This document shows positions 23,676 through 35,596 of a DNA stretch of 64,000 nucleotides, piece after piece. The notes beneath the pieces were generated by a model that was not told the DNA's origin, made no database searches, and saw only the letters and a list, made by a program, of their open reading frames with translations. The position numbers and the translations under genes were made by a program. The number at the start of each line of letters is the position of its first letter. The stretch's first letter is position 1. The DNA is from Microvelia longipes (Eukaryota; Arthropoda; Insecta; Hemiptera; Veliidae). The DNA lies in NCBI GenBank assembly GCA_018340805.1, contig JACMZG010001908.1:19208379-19272378 (forward strand). The letters are read 5' to 3'.

Positions 23676-25597
23676 GTAAAAAGAAAATTACTTCTAGTAG
23701 CAGTAAACAAAGATTCTTTATTCTTAAATAACAAGTTTGTTTTCTTATGATGTCTGCCTATAAATAAGTTTCATTACTGTATTTATACATCAATTGGAAT
23801 GTCTTATACGTCTCTAAACGTTATCGAGTTTTTATATTGAACCTATTTCTACAAAGTAGAAAGTATCTTTAGCCATCTGTTTTTCCTTTTGAGGCCTGTA
23901 TTACTAAGAAGTCTCTTGAGGCCCTATCCGCACCCTTTTAGAGTCCCACAGGGTCGGACCCATTTTCTTGGGTTTTAATAAGATATGTTTCATATTTATT
24001 TGTTATTATTTCGAGTTTTACTCCGTTCCCAAAGTATTTTCTAATATTTGGGCAAATAAAGTTACTATAAATGAGTGCTCTGCTATCTCCGAAGTAAACC
24101 ATTATGTATTATAAGCTTATAAAATGCATAACGATATTTATACTTGAACCGTACGCCAGTTCAAGTTTCAACTAAACCAACATGTAAAATACGAAATAAG
24201 TGCAAATATATAGCAAATTTTAGATAAAATATTACATAATATAAAATAATGTGGTATGACTATTTACCAATACTTTTATTTTAAAATGAGAGCTAAAAAA
24301 TTTAAACGAAAAATACGAACTTGTTGGGTAAATATATTATAAGTAACTTTAAAGTTAATAAGGCCTGAGTCAGTATGGTCTGGAAACATTATTTCTTTAT
24401 TCTAAGTCGTATTTCATTAATAATAATTATAATATTTATAACCATTTATCATAGCATACCTATACAAATATAACATAAAATACATTTTTTCATGTAAAAA
24501 ATATACATAGTAAATTACAACTTTCAAACTTACGAAAGGTATTAAAAAATATTTATGCTATAAATCGGCCTAAGCAGTGGTCACCTACTAGGTGGGGTGA
24601 TTGAGTATTAAGAAATGTATTTATTTAATTACACAAAAACGAGTTTTGAGCCCAATTTATAATTAATTATACATGTAAAAACATATAGATTTTTTTTAAA
24701 AGAAAATATTAAAATAAAATTTGGAAAAAAGTATAAAATTTTAAGATTAAAATTAAATTAACGTAAACAAACTTAATTTTGTTGGTAGAATTGGTTTGCC
24801 ATTCTCAAATAACTGAGAAATCTGCTTAAGCGAGTTTAGCCCATTCGCTGCCCCTAATCGCTGTAATTAATAATAAAAAAACACAATCTCTATAAATAAT
24901 CTGGATAACTGACTCGAAGTTCTATCATATTTTATAAGAAATATATTTCTTTTGTTTTTGTTCATATTTTCTTACACAGATAAAGGTTTATTATACCTGT
25001 TCACATTTTGAGTGTTTTATGAATGAATTTAAAACTTTAGACAGAAAAAAGGAAGGAAAAGGTATTCCCAAGAGCAGTTCTTAAAAGAAATACAAAGAGG
25101 AGGTTTTACCAGAAATAGCAGAACATGATTAATGCTTTTTTATAAGAGCCTTTTTAGGAAGGGGGGTTTGTTTTAGCCAAAATCTTTAGGTATACTATAT
25201 AGGAAGTATAGATTCACCCCAAATATATGAACTATCTATACTCCTTTCAAAGGCGGTTTTGAAAAAAGTTTTGTTCTCTATATAAAACCCTTTAGTCTTC
25301 TCTTATCTTTTCATAGTTTATAAAAGAGCTTCGTAAAAGTTTCGAAATTTTATTTTGCTCCTTTACTCTTTAAAAAAAGGTATAAATAAAGATAAAAATT
25401 ACGTTTATAAAAAGGTAATTAATTATACAAGTGGAAGTAATTATAAGATATAATTTTCAAGTTAAAAAGATAAGTTAACAAGAAAGAAGTACGAGTGGTT
25501 TTGTTAGTATGGTCGTTAAAAATTGTAAACACTTTATTTATTTTTTTGTTCTTTGTTTTAAATTTTCCTCACCTACTATTGTAGATATAAGGAGAAG
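23676..25597. other. AT-rich non-coding sequence
   Basis: No gene seen. A short GC-richer block at 23890-23970 (gaggccctatccgcaccc, cagggtcggaccc) is not identifiable. Confidence 0.5.
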
Positions 25598-25720
25598 TAT
25601 TATTTTCACCCTAAAATTCCGAAACCGTGGTCTCGTCATAATTATCCATTTACACCATACTGTCTGTGGGTTTCTGTGTCAGTGTCACGCATAACTCCGC
25701 TGTGTTTATGCTGCAAATTT
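25598..25720 (+). repeat. Repeat family A, 5' fragment of the variant subfamily
   Basis: ttttcaccctaaaattccga, cgtggtctcgtcataattat, tgtctgtgggtttctgtgtc and gtgtcacgcataactccgct match the fragment at 12528-12780. Confidence 0.65.
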
Positions 25721-25808
25721 CATATTCTAGAAGATAAAATAAAAACTTATTAACGTGTAAAATAACGTTTTACCTTATACGTGAAAGTTTGTGACAATGG
25801 TGAATTAT

Positions 25809-26031
25809 GAGTAAAATTAGTTGGACGTAATCCATTGTCAGTACTATTTACAATTAACGACGTTTCGGGAGCAGGTACTTCTCCCATCATCAGGTTCGTC
25901 TTATGTCCTAACACCCAACACTTGACTCACACACCGTCTTTCTCAAGACGAACCTGATGATGGGAGAAGTACCTGCTCCCGAAACGTCGTTAATAGTACT
26001 GACAATGGATTACGTCCAACAAATTTTACTC
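25809..26031. mobile_element. Fold-back element with CTGATGA/GAAA hairpin
   Basis: Left arm 25809-25902 and right arm 25945-26031 are near-perfect inverted copies (ttggacgtaatccattgtca, acgacgtttcgggagcaggt). The left arm carries a 7-bp extra tttacaa. The right arm reads GACGAAC-CTGATGAT-GGGAG-loop-CTCCC-GAAA-CGTC. The 42-bp spacer contains no homology to the arms. Confidence 0.85.
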
Positions 26032-26463
26032 GTTTTACCTTATTTGTTGTCATCAAACATTTTTTTTAAGTCGTAAAAAGTCGAAAATTTAACAGATCCT
26101 GTTATAATTAGCCAAGTGTAAATCTGTAAGTGGTAAATCCGATCCCTTAAGTTGTATTTTTAATACAATTTAAATAATACAATTTCAATTTTTTTTGTGT
26201 TGCGTTAAGACACACTTAACGCAATTAAATTTGTAAGTAACACTTAGAATTCTAAGTAAGTTTTAAACGGACGTAAAAAAGAAAATTCAATTTTAAAATT
26301 ATAAAAAAAAATCGAATTATTATTCGATTAGTTTACAAATAATAGAAAAAATAATTTTGATACACAAGTTTTTATTGTAAAACTTTATTTTTTTTTATAT
26401 CATGTTTTATTTTTTTCAAGTTAATTTTTTTAAATAAGTAAAAACATAATACAGTACATATGT

Positions 26464-26474
26464 TATATATATAT

Positions 26475-26556
<82 letters not shown>
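26464..26556. repeat. (TA)n microsatellite
   Basis: Nearly pure TA tract with one phase break. Confidence 0.97.
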
Positions 26557-26557
<1 letters not shown>

Positions 26558-27412
26558 TGAAATGTAATCCTAATTGGAAAGTAGGGAATATTCCGAATAA
26601 ATATTGTTTTGCATAATTTTTCTCTACTTTTTAACACTACTGAATATACATTAAAACAATTTTATGGTTTCCACTTTGAGAATTTCTGTTTCACCTCTCG
26701 TGTCCTAAAATATTTCCTTTGTAAGTTAATTTTTAGTTCTTAGCCTAAAAATCCTTTAGCCCTTCCTTACAAGAATTAAGTATTTAAAAGGGGAAAGATA
26801 CTAAAGAGAATACACGCTTCACATGAGTCCTACCTGTAGCAACACACGAGACGTATTTCTTTTTTAAAAAAAAACATTAATCATTCGCTTTTATGAAAAA
26901 AAGGAAGAAGAGGGCTTCTTTTCATAGCTTAAAACCAAGCTATAGGTATATCTCCCTATACCTAGGAAATATATACCCTTCAGGTATATTCTCTTCTGTC
27001 TAAACTTTTGAATTTTTTCATAAATATAAAAATATATATGAAATATATATAATACTAAACTGTGAAAGACATATGATATATTACGAACCTTTGGTATCCT
27101 ACGAAATAATAAACGAAGAATAAGAGGAAAATTTCGCCATTATTTTCCTTATTTTGTATAAACTATTTTTCACAATAAAAATGGTGATAAAGGAATTACG
27201 TGTAAACAGAAAAATATGCAGAAAAGGCTATTTTTATTCATTTCAATGAACTATACTATAAATAGAAATAAATAAGATATTGTTGCTTTCAAATCATTTG
27301 GGATTATAAATAAATAAACAGGAAATAAAACTGCTATTTTCCTCTACTCCTACTTCTTCTTTGCTATAGTTATTACAGAATCAGGAAATGTCAAGTATAT
27401 TTTTTATTTTCA
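26557..27412. other. AT-rich non-coding sequence
   Basis: No gene recognised. Small hairpin ctataggtatatctccctatac near 26940. Confidence 0.5.
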
Positions 27413-27830
27413 CTTTTCCTCGTTTATACCTTAGGTATATAGGAAAAATATTGTATTTGCAAAAACATCCGAAACCGAGATGTCACCGTTTCCGGTGTTA
27501 TTAAGATCTTCTGAGTAGTTTTCACAAATTTGTCTGTCTGTATTATGTGTGAGTGTGAGAGTGTATATGTGTGTCTTTTATCATCGTTGCTGCCAGTGTA
27601 TTTATGCTAAAAAGATAAAACTTTGTCAAAGAAAATCGGGCTATAAGTGTAGTTGTGCTATCCGTAAAATAATTTTTATGACAACCCACAACAATGACTA
27701 CGGAATTTTGGAAAAATCATGAAACGTGATAAAAGTTGTCATCGGATTGAGATTTGGCACGCTTGCAGCCATGTAAATAAAATAAATGAAATTAATAAAC
27801 CATTTATTTGCATTTAGATGAAATTGAGCA
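27413..27830 (+). repeat. Dispersed repeat family A, 5' half
   Basis: It starts acttttcctcgtttatacc, then tccgaaaccgagatgtcacc, tctgagtagttttcacaaat, ttgtctgtctgt with a TG-rich run, agttgtgctatccgtaaaat and gagatttggcacgcttgcag. It ends about 20 bp before the compound element at 27850. Confidence 0.8.
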
Positions 27831-27974
27831 CCATTGGAGTCGTTCATTATGGATAAAGAAAAGAGTCTCTACACAATTATATTGGCAAAGCGCTTTTAAC
27901 CTAGCACGAGGCCATAATCAGTGCCTTAGAGTAAAGAGTAAGGCCCGTATTCAGAATCATTTTAAAAAAATCTC

Positions 27975-28125
27975 TCCTAGGTTGTTCCTAGCCTTCTCCT
28001 AGGTTGTTCCTAGCTTTCTCCTAGGCCTAGCGGTATTCAGAATCAGTTTTTGAAATCTCCCCTAGGTTGTTCCTAGCTTCTTCCTAGCTTCTTCCTAGCC
28101 TTCTCCTAGCTTTTAAAAAATCAAC
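27975..28125 (+). repeat. Left subterminal CCTAGG/CCTAGC repeats
   Basis: Multiple copies of cctaggttgttcctagc and cttcctag/cttctcctag. A second internal copy of the terminus (gcggtattcagaatcag) at 28029 suggests the end was duplicated. Confidence 0.85.
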
Positions 28126-29991
28126 CCTAGGAATGATTTTACGTAAATTTATTCGTGCTAAAACGTTAATGTAACAAAAATAGAATTAAAACTTACATTA
28201 GAGTTAATTATAACTTAATTTTATTATTTATCTTTACAATAATTTGAACCTCAATTTTACGTAAACAGACATTTTTTGACAACTAGCGCTACCTAGTAGA
28301 GAACTGTAAAACTAATAATATTGAGATATTCTACAAAAATAAACAAATGATTTGTAAACAAACCTGGCACAGAATAAACTCCCTTAAAATACGTAAATTT
28401 GTAATGACAACAAACTTATTTATAGTTGCCGATTATTTTAAAGTATATCTAATGTGAAAGTGCGTGACCTTGACCCAGTGAAGGTTTGAAACTACAGAAT
28501 GATTTGCATTTTATTTTTACTTATGAAGAAATCATTATATGTCATTAATGTACTATGTAAATGTTTTTACAATAACATAGTTAGTGATAATAAAAACAGG
28601 TTAAACTTTCGTAGAGTGTATGGGTGCCACATTTTTGAATTTGTAAGTTTATAGGAGAAATTATTATATTTGACATAAATAAATCATCATATTATAGGGT
28701 TGTATAAACCCTACAGTTGGTACTTCCATTTTTCACACTGATCTATAAAGTCATATCACGTAAAGCCAAATTAGTTTACGTAGCAATTAGTTCGTTTTAG
28801 GCGTTTTAAAAGCGGTTGATATTGTGAACAGTTTAAAAACTACACAAAACAAAAAAAATGTATAATATACTTTTCAGTCTTGTTTACCTTTATAAGTTAG
28901 CCAATTTACCCGTAATTATTTAGTTTAGTTTAGAACTTTCCAGTAATAATTATATACTCAATAAAATATACTCAGCACTAGTATTGTTTTATTTATTTTC
29001 TATAAGGTTTCATCAAGTTTATGATACTTTCCATTTATAATATTTGATAGCATTTATTGCAAGGTTAGCAATCAAAAAGGCGGTCGCTCAAAACGGGGAT
29101 TTTCAAAACAGTTAACAGCTCTACTTCATTCTAGATGGGAATATACAACACTACCACGTTAAGGCAGAGTTTTGAATCCCACATTTTAATGGGGAGATAC
29201 ATCAATAAGTATAATGTTTACTCTACCAACATAATGTAAACAATGCTTACTATCCCCGTTATGATTGTTACTTAGCTGATCTTTCTAATCAAATCAGCAT
29301 TAAACATCTCTGAGTTCATACGTTGTGAACGTAGAGATCACGATTTTCTTTACGTCGTGAACTGTGTGTATTTTTTATAGAATTCATAAGCCTATTGCTT
29401 AGGGAAAAAACATTTGTTATAGCTTAACAAAAAATTAAAAAATGTAAATGGAATGTAAAAAATTTGCTTCGGGTATATAATCGACCATATCAAATATAAA
29501 TACGTCACGGAAGTTACGTTTTGTTGCAGAACGTTTCTCATAATAAAGCAATGCTATTGGTCACTTTAGGATCACAAAAAATAAATAATAGGATCCTTTG
29601 TTACATTTTGTTTTGATATGAGCCAATATGTATTTTGTGACGACACACTTTCGCGACGATTAACATAGTGCTCATGAAGAAGATATACAGAGTGGTGCAT
29701 TTCACCCTGCACTGGTGCATTTCACCAATACATCACTTTGATTAACTCAGCTTCGTATGGAGCTATCGCGATAAAATTCGTTACAATCCCACTAAGTTGA
29801 CAACTGGAAGTTTGAATACCCAATTATTATGTTGTTAATCGTCTGGTATGTATGGTCATCATATTACCAATATGTGATTTTTTACAGTATCTTTAGATTA
29901 TATTGGAGCAAACCTTTGCGTCATATTCTGAACATTTGATACTAATAAAATGAAATTCCGGTAATTTTTTTGTAATTTTCCCGAGGGTGGT

Positions 29992-30520
29992 ACCCCCAAA
30001 ATTTATAAGGGGACCCGTCCAAAAAAAAAACATTTTTTACTGGCGCAATACCCGTTTCAGGTCAAAAGAAGTTGTTTGGAGCAATAAAACAAATTTTTGA
30101 TTTTTTTGGGGGCAACACCCCCAAAATTTAAAAGGGGGAGCCAACCAAAAAAAAAATTTAATGGCTCAAAATCCGTTTCAGGTCAATAGAATTTGTTTGG
30201 AGCAATAAAAAAAATTTTTGATTTTTTTGGGGCAGCACCCCCAAAATTTATAAGGGGTAACCGACCAAAAAAATTTTTTTATTGCCTCAAAATCCGTTTC
30301 AGGTCAAAAGAAGTTGTTTGGAGCAATAAAAAAAATTAGACTTTTTGGAGGCAGCACCCCCAAAATGTATAAGGGGGAGCCGACCAAAAAAATGTTTTTA
30401 TTAGCTCGAAATCCGTTTCAGGTCAAAAGAAGTTGTTTGGAGCAATAAAAAAATTGACTTTTTGGGGTCAGCACCCCCAAAATTTATAAGGGGGTGACAA
30501 CCAAAACAATTTTCGCCCTG
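29992..30520 (+). repeat. Tandem array, period about 117-125 bp, about 4.4 units
   Basis: The anchor acccccaaaatttataaggg starts near 29992, 30117, 30237, 30356 and 30473. Each unit also carries a tccgtttcaggtcaaaagaa or near copy, and gttgtttggagcaataaaa. The spacing shrinks from 125 to 117 bp, mostly through the length of A and T runs. Confidence 0.93.
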
Positions 30521-30604
30521 AACCACTCTTGTTTATCCAAAACGGATTTTAAGCTCAAAAACAATTATTAAAATAGAACAAAAACTGACTAGAGACAATC
30601 TAGG

Positions 30605-30845
30605 GACGATTTAAGGTACCTCTCTACCTACCTTGGATCTTCCTAGGTTGTTCCTAGCTTTTTCCTAGCCTTTTCCTAGAATTTAAGGTGCAAAGTTAGG
30701 AAAAGGCTAGGAGAAACCTAGGAGAGATCTCTTCCTAGCCCTAGGGACGGTTAAAAATGTTCTAAAATGGACACTAAAGCTAGGGAGAAGCTAGGAAAAA
30801 GCTAGGAACAACCTAGGAAGAACCTAGGAGAGATTTTTTTTGAAA
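30605..30845 (-). repeat. Right subterminal CCTAGG/CCTAGC repeats
   Basis: gctaggaaaaagctaggaac, aacctaggaagaacctagga and related units run up to the right terminus. Most are in inverted orientation relative to the left cluster. The part around 30640-30690 is in the same orientation as the left cluster, giving internal palindromes. Confidence 0.85.
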
Positions 30846-31020
30846 CTTTTGATCATTCTGAATACGGGCCTAAGACTCAGTGGCTTTGAGTCTTACTCAG
30901 CTCACCGAGCTTTTACCATCTTAGAAGAAGAAGTAGTTATTTATGGTTTTAATAATTTTATTTGTTTAAAGCGCTTTGCCAATAAAATATTTTTGTGGAG
31001 AAAATCTTTTCTTTCATCCA

Positions 31021-32089
31021 TACATTTATTTACTAGACGTTGTAGAGGCCATTTGGTCAACACTTACATTATATTAGTTGTTTTAGCTCGCAGTGAGATA
31101 GGAAGAATATAAGATTCCAGTCCCCCCACCTCGTCAACCACAAGCTCTTTCTATTCTACCCCTTCACATTTTACAGTTCTTCCCTTATTCTACCTCGCAA
31201 AGCAACTTGTCTTTTAATTATCATCTTAATTGATTAATATAATGATATTAATCAATTGATCATCGTGTTTGTCTAGTTCTCCGATTTATGCGTGTTACGT
31301 ATTTTTTTTTATCTTTTTGTATATAGTTCATAAATTTAAAGTAATTTAAATTTATAAAACTGAAATCAATTGTTGTCTTCTCTCTGTATATGATTGTATT
31401 TTATTTTAAATTATACATTGCTTCATATTACATTTTGGTTCGATTTCTAATGACTTATATCTTCTATTTCAATTATTTTACTTTGTATCAATGAATAAAG
31501 GGACAACTTGATGTCTGATGACTTCTATCTCTATTATTTTACTTTGATTCAGTAAAAGAAATGTCACGCTCACGTAGTTATGTCTTCATTTTTGTTGTTG
31601 TGTATGAGTTTCTCAGTTATTATCTGCATAAGAAAGTTTAAACGCAATTTATTTTTTCTCCTTGGTTAGGCTTTTAAATTGTGTTATTATTTTTTAAATG
31701 TTTTAAACGAAAAAAATCTTCTTTTTTGCGGCAATTATAAAACTACATAATTAGTGAATCATAGCAAAATCAAAATATTTTGGAAAAAGTAAGTGTAGGT
31801 TGTTAAGTATTTTCAAAACACTAATTTGATGTTTGATTGACGGTGATATTGATTATTATGATATGAAACATTGTATAGAGACGAGCCCCTCTCGGTTATT
31901 GGTTGCTGGAGACTCGAGAATATTACTCCCCACCTCTCTCACTATCTATACTCAAATACCTACCTATACAGTAATTATACATACTAGAAGTGTTAACCAA
32001 ATGGCTCGCTGTAACGTCTAGTCATTTATTTGCACAAATAAATTTTACACACACAGGTATTAAAACTAGTTAATAATATTATTTAGGTG
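31021..32089. other. AT-rich non-coding sequence
   Basis: No gene recognised on either strand. Confidence 0.5.
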
Positions 32090-32620
32090 CAAAATCGGCA
32101 CTGGGCCGTGGTGCCATGTATAACTTTGTAAAAAAATCAGTCTACCACTATAGTTGTGCTATTCGAAAAATATTTTTTTCTGACGTCATTAACCCGCAAA
32201 AATGACTCATATCTTAAATAAAATCTGTATTATCTATATTAGAATGATCATCTTATTATCAGCATTAGTTTAATTTTCAGATGACTTGTGTATGTTTTTT
32301 AAAAAAAATGTAAAAAAAGGAAAATAATCTAATTTAGTTGAAATTTGGTACAAGTGTATACTTTTACGTAATAAAAAGTACACTAAGTTTCGTTTCAATA
32401 CGACAAGTATATCTATGGTTTTTTCATCATAAAGGTTAAGCACTATCGAGCGTGGTCTATGCCTGGATTGGTAACCGCGGATAATGAAAGGAATGAATTT
32501 ATTAAGCAAGTCCGAAGCAAAATAAATTTAACGAGTTGTATAGTCTAAGGAAGTCCCTACTTTGGAGCGAAGCGAGTCCGAAGTAGGGAAGATGAGCGTT
32601 GTTAATCCTATGCAATGAGT
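32090..32620 (+). repeat. Dispersed repeat family A, copy lacking the 5' end
   Basis: From aaaaatcagtctaccactat and agttgtgctattcgaaaaat through tgacgtcattaacccgcaaa, gttgaaatttggtacaagtg, ctaagtttcgtttcaatacg, atcgagcgtggtctatgcct to gagcgaagcgagtccgaag. Here the GAGCGAAGCGAG unit lies between inverted copies of cctactt and aagtagg (32551-32587). The terminal gaggtacc block is lost. Confidence 0.85.
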
Positions 32621-34147
32621 AAAAGTCTTGATGTTTTTGATGTTATGTATTGTGGTGGTGATTATTTTATAGGAGGGACGGCCCCGAAAGAAATGGGAAA
32701 TTATCCCCTTTTTTCTGATTTGGGGTGTCTAAGCCCAGTTGTAGAAAACTCTTTTCACTCCCTAAAAACTAGTCATTAAACTTCACATAATGTACCATCA
32801 ACTTAATTTCTAGTTAAAATAAAAACTAGAAAAATAATAATCAGATTTTAAATTCTGACAATGACAAAGGACAATAAAGCGATTCATGTTATAATGCACT
32901 GACGGCCCAGCTTATCTTATCTGTGTTCAGGACAGTTACTGAACAATTTTCTGATAAAAACGTTTATATTATTAATTATTATAAAAAATCTGTGAAGAGT
33001 ATCATTGGAATTATTTTGTACACAGAAGAGAAACTAAGATCCTTCTTCATTTTTCTTTAAATTTGACCAGTTTGAGCTAAATTTGTTTGGGCATTTACTC
33101 TAGATATATTAGGAAAAGTCTAAGTTATGTTTGAATATCATCGGTAGTTAGGATTTAAATCAAGTTTAATTGAAAATCACAAAACATAATAGACCGGAGT
33201 ACTTTCTGTATTGAAAAATGTTTTATATATAAACAAGATCTTTAACATGTATTAAATATTAAATACACCTTGACAAACTGTAAAAAAAATGTGTTATCGA
33301 ATAATAATTATTATGAATGAAACTCTGTTGTTTTACTGATTTTAATTGTCTATTAAAGATTTTGAGAAAATAATTTATTTATCAGGTTAGCGTGGTTGTT
33401 TATAATGCTAATTTCACAAATACCACTCATTCTTTGTGTAATAAGTTGTGAGTAAATTACTTCTTAGCTTACATAGCTCATTTTTCTCTTTGATTTTTAT
33501 TACTCAAAAGAATAACTTAAGAAGCAAAAAAAAGTTAGTACATTTGCTATTTTTTAAAGAATTTTATAAAAGAGGCTTAAAGCGAAAGACACCAGTAGAA
33601 GCAGGCTTTAATGTTCTTTCATTAAGAAAGGCAACGGTTAAAAATTGAATTTATAGAATTTATAGGCTAATATCCCTTCTTCTTCTTAAGGCCTTCTTGA
33701 AGTAATTTTCCATCTCAAATGAAGGCCTTTTATCCTATTAACCATTTTCTGAATTCTTCATTTTCAAGTTAAGTAAAAAGTTTACAATTTAGTATTTGTT
33801 TTAGGACAAAATTTGAGCTTTTCCTGAAAGAAGATGAAAGTTTAAAGTGCTTTTATTGTTATCATAAACGTAGAGCTTTGCTATAGACTATTTTTAATAC
33901 TTATCCTATTGATGTTATTAAGTTAAGAAAAAAGTAGATTCGTTTAAAGTTACTTTGTATTAGATTCTTAGACTTTAAAGTTGGAAGTTAACTCAAAACA
34001 CCAGGTAGTTATGAAAAAGCTAAATAGGAAGTAAAGTGAAACTAGAAAATAAAGCATCGAGCCAGAATGCGTCTTGCTATCTTAATACATACTGAAACAC
34101 TTCAGTCAACGTCTGTCTCTTCTTAGATATGAGAAAGGTTTTTATTG
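32621..34147. other. AT-rich non-coding sequence
   Basis: No gene seen. An inverted repeat of aaggccttc lies at about 33687-33731. An open frame at 33448-33648 (+) has no domain. Confidence 0.5.
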
Positions 34148-34245
34148 TTGGCAATAATAGTTTATAACAATAAACTATTATTGCCAATAAAAAACTAAAA
34201 TAATAAACTCACAATAAAACTAACAAGTTTTATTGTTAGTTTATT
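34148..34245. repeat. Two adjacent hairpins
   Basis: The first has perfect 17-bp arms (ttggcaataatagttta, 34148-34164 and 34171-34187). The second (about 34202-34245) pairs aataaac..caataaaac with gttttattg..gtttatt around taacaa. Both lie just beyond the 3' end of the minus-strand LINE copy. Confidence 0.88.
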
Positions 34246-34261
34246 AAAGTAGCTTGAAAGT

Positions 34262-34885
34262 TTATGGACAAATTTTATTGATTAATACAACAACATATAA
34301 GTGTTACAAGTATTAGAGTTAAGATGGTTTTAGTGGCTTGGCAGAGAAACAATCTAGAGATTGAACTAAGGCAGGGGTTGTTAAAATAAATAAGTAGAAA
34401 ATAAATAATAGTAAGTATATAAAAATAAGAAGAGATGGCGATTTATAAAAATAAATAAATGGATAAAAAATAATAGTGATAAAACCTAAAGACCTTGCAG
34501 CCTTCTAAAGTTTGGGAAAATAGCTCAACATGAGACATTTTAGTGCTTCTAGATGTATCAGCTGGTGAAGCCTGTAAAACCTTCAATGAGGGGTCATATT
34601 ATGGCGGGTTTAATTGATCTCTTGGCCTCTGCCGCTTTAGGCGTCTGACAGAATTGTCCGGAAAGATTCTAGAGGAAAGAAGTTTTACTAGAGGATTAGG
34701 ATGATCAACAAGGGAGTCTTGGAATGTTTGAAAGCAGGATTCGTACAGGTCTGTGACAAATGAGACGTTGAGGTCGTCATGGATAAGTTTAGAGACATGG
34801 ACAATGGAGCAGTGATGAGCATGGTGGATCATTCTTACCGGAAAGTCAAAGGATGAACTTAGAATATGGCACCAATCCATCGGAT
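34262..34885 (-). mobile_element. 5'-truncated Jockey-like LINE copy
   Basis: It comprises the C-terminal coding segment at 34599-34880 plus about 330 bp of 3' untranslated sequence. On the minus strand it ends near caataaaatt (34272-34281), which contains a polyadenylation-type AATAAA. The 5' side stops abruptly at about 34885, the usual result of incomplete target-primed reverse transcription. Confidence 0.6.
34599..34880 (-). pseudogene. C-terminus of LINE ORF2 (Jockey-type reverse transcriptase protein)
   Basis: The minus-strand frame, ending at a TAA (34601-34599), reads as the tail of a Jockey-clade ORF2 product, the part after the reverse transcriptase domain. Visible landmarks are IHDDLNVSFV (compare the family's I-x-R-D-L-x-[IV]-P-x-[IV]), the highly characteristic DHPNPLVKLL (family: H-P-N-P-L-[IV]), and the basic tail RRLKRQRPRDQL (family: R-R-L-K-R-x-[RH]-P-x-D-L). 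It lacks endonuclease and catalytic reverse transcriptase domains because of 5' truncation, so it is not functional. The intact frame over about 90 codons in an otherwise stop-rich window suggests a fairly young insertion. The clade assignment rests on these motifs from memory of the family, not on an alignment. Confidence 0.65.
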
Positions 34886-35596
34886 TTACATATGCTCTTA
34901 TGCATAATACGTATATAAAATTCAAATAAATATGCGCAAGCGCGCGGTATGTAATGTATGTTGTCTAATTAAAACAATAAACGATGAAGTTTTTTCTTTT
35001 TTATCATCTACTTTAAATGGTATCTTCCATATACTCTACTCTGGTATCTTCAGAATAATATTTTACTACATGTGTATTATCTGAAAACAAACACAATAAA
35101 AGAGTTTCGGTCAAAAATTTCTTCTTCCTAATCTTTAAATGTTATTATTCATAAATATGCAGTTGTACTATTCCAAATTATTTTTAACATCCAACTCTTT
35201 ATACTTGCATTAGGATAAGGTTAAGTTAAGTAGCCTTATACAACATGGTGCCTATCCTACATGTATGCGGTTTTTCAAATTAGCTTAAAGTATTTTTCTT
35301 GAAATGTTACCTAAACTTTTTACCTAATTTTAAACTAATTAAAAATTATATAGAAAAACTTTTAATTGGATATATTTTTTATTTAACTTTGTAAAATTTA
35401 ATGGTTATAATAATACGTGCTATCCCCTCGTGTTTGTTTTTAATGAAACTATTTTTTTAAATATATATAATGTATATTTTTTTCACCGAAAACATTAAGG
35501 GAGAAAACTACTCTTATGCTTGGAAAGTTACATCTAACTTTACAAGATTTCTTAATATGAATTTTTAGCTTGGATAGTAGTATTATAAAAGTTGTA
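34886..35596. other. AT-rich non-coding sequence
   Basis: No gene recognised. Confidence 0.5.

Larger units (their letters stand above)
27942..30870. mobile_element. Non-autonomous DNA transposon (PIF/Harbinger-like, tentative)
   Basis: 2929 bp with terminal inverted repeats ggcccgtattcagaat at the left and its complement at the right. Both sides are flanked by TAA (27939-27941 and 30871-30873), a 3-bp target duplication. A TWA 3-bp duplication and a GG-starting terminus are typical of PIF/Harbinger, but no transposase is present to confirm this. Subterminal regions are packed with CCTAGGTTGTTCCTAGCTT-type repeats in opposite orientations. The interior is AT-rich, with a tandem array at about 29992-30520, and no significant open frame. 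Confidence 0.7.
27850..31020. mobile_element. Outer fold-back element, interrupted by a nested transposon
   Basis: The ends are inverted repeats: left tggataaagaaaagagtctc and ttggcaaagcgctttt; right, on the minus strand, tggatgaaagaaaagatttt and ttggcaaagcgcttt. These match the arms of the fold-back at 11195-11355. On the minus strand the left end also carries the ACTGATTAT..GGCCT..AGGTTAAAA version of the shared hairpin. The 2.9-kb nested element at 27942-30870 lies in what would have been the loop region. Confidence 0.75.

Noticed and set aside
25809..26031. Calling the fold-back hairpins true hammerhead ribozymes
   Set aside because: The CTGANGA strand joins the outer helix almost directly, leaving no stem I or UH cleavage site, and a T is inserted between the core and the inner helix.
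26416..26637. Frame composed of repeated I-Y residues
   Set aside because: It is translation of the TA microsatellite.
29990..30520. The 120-bp array as a CRISPR
   Set aside because: Units are tandem along their whole length with no unique spacers, and the genome is animal-like.
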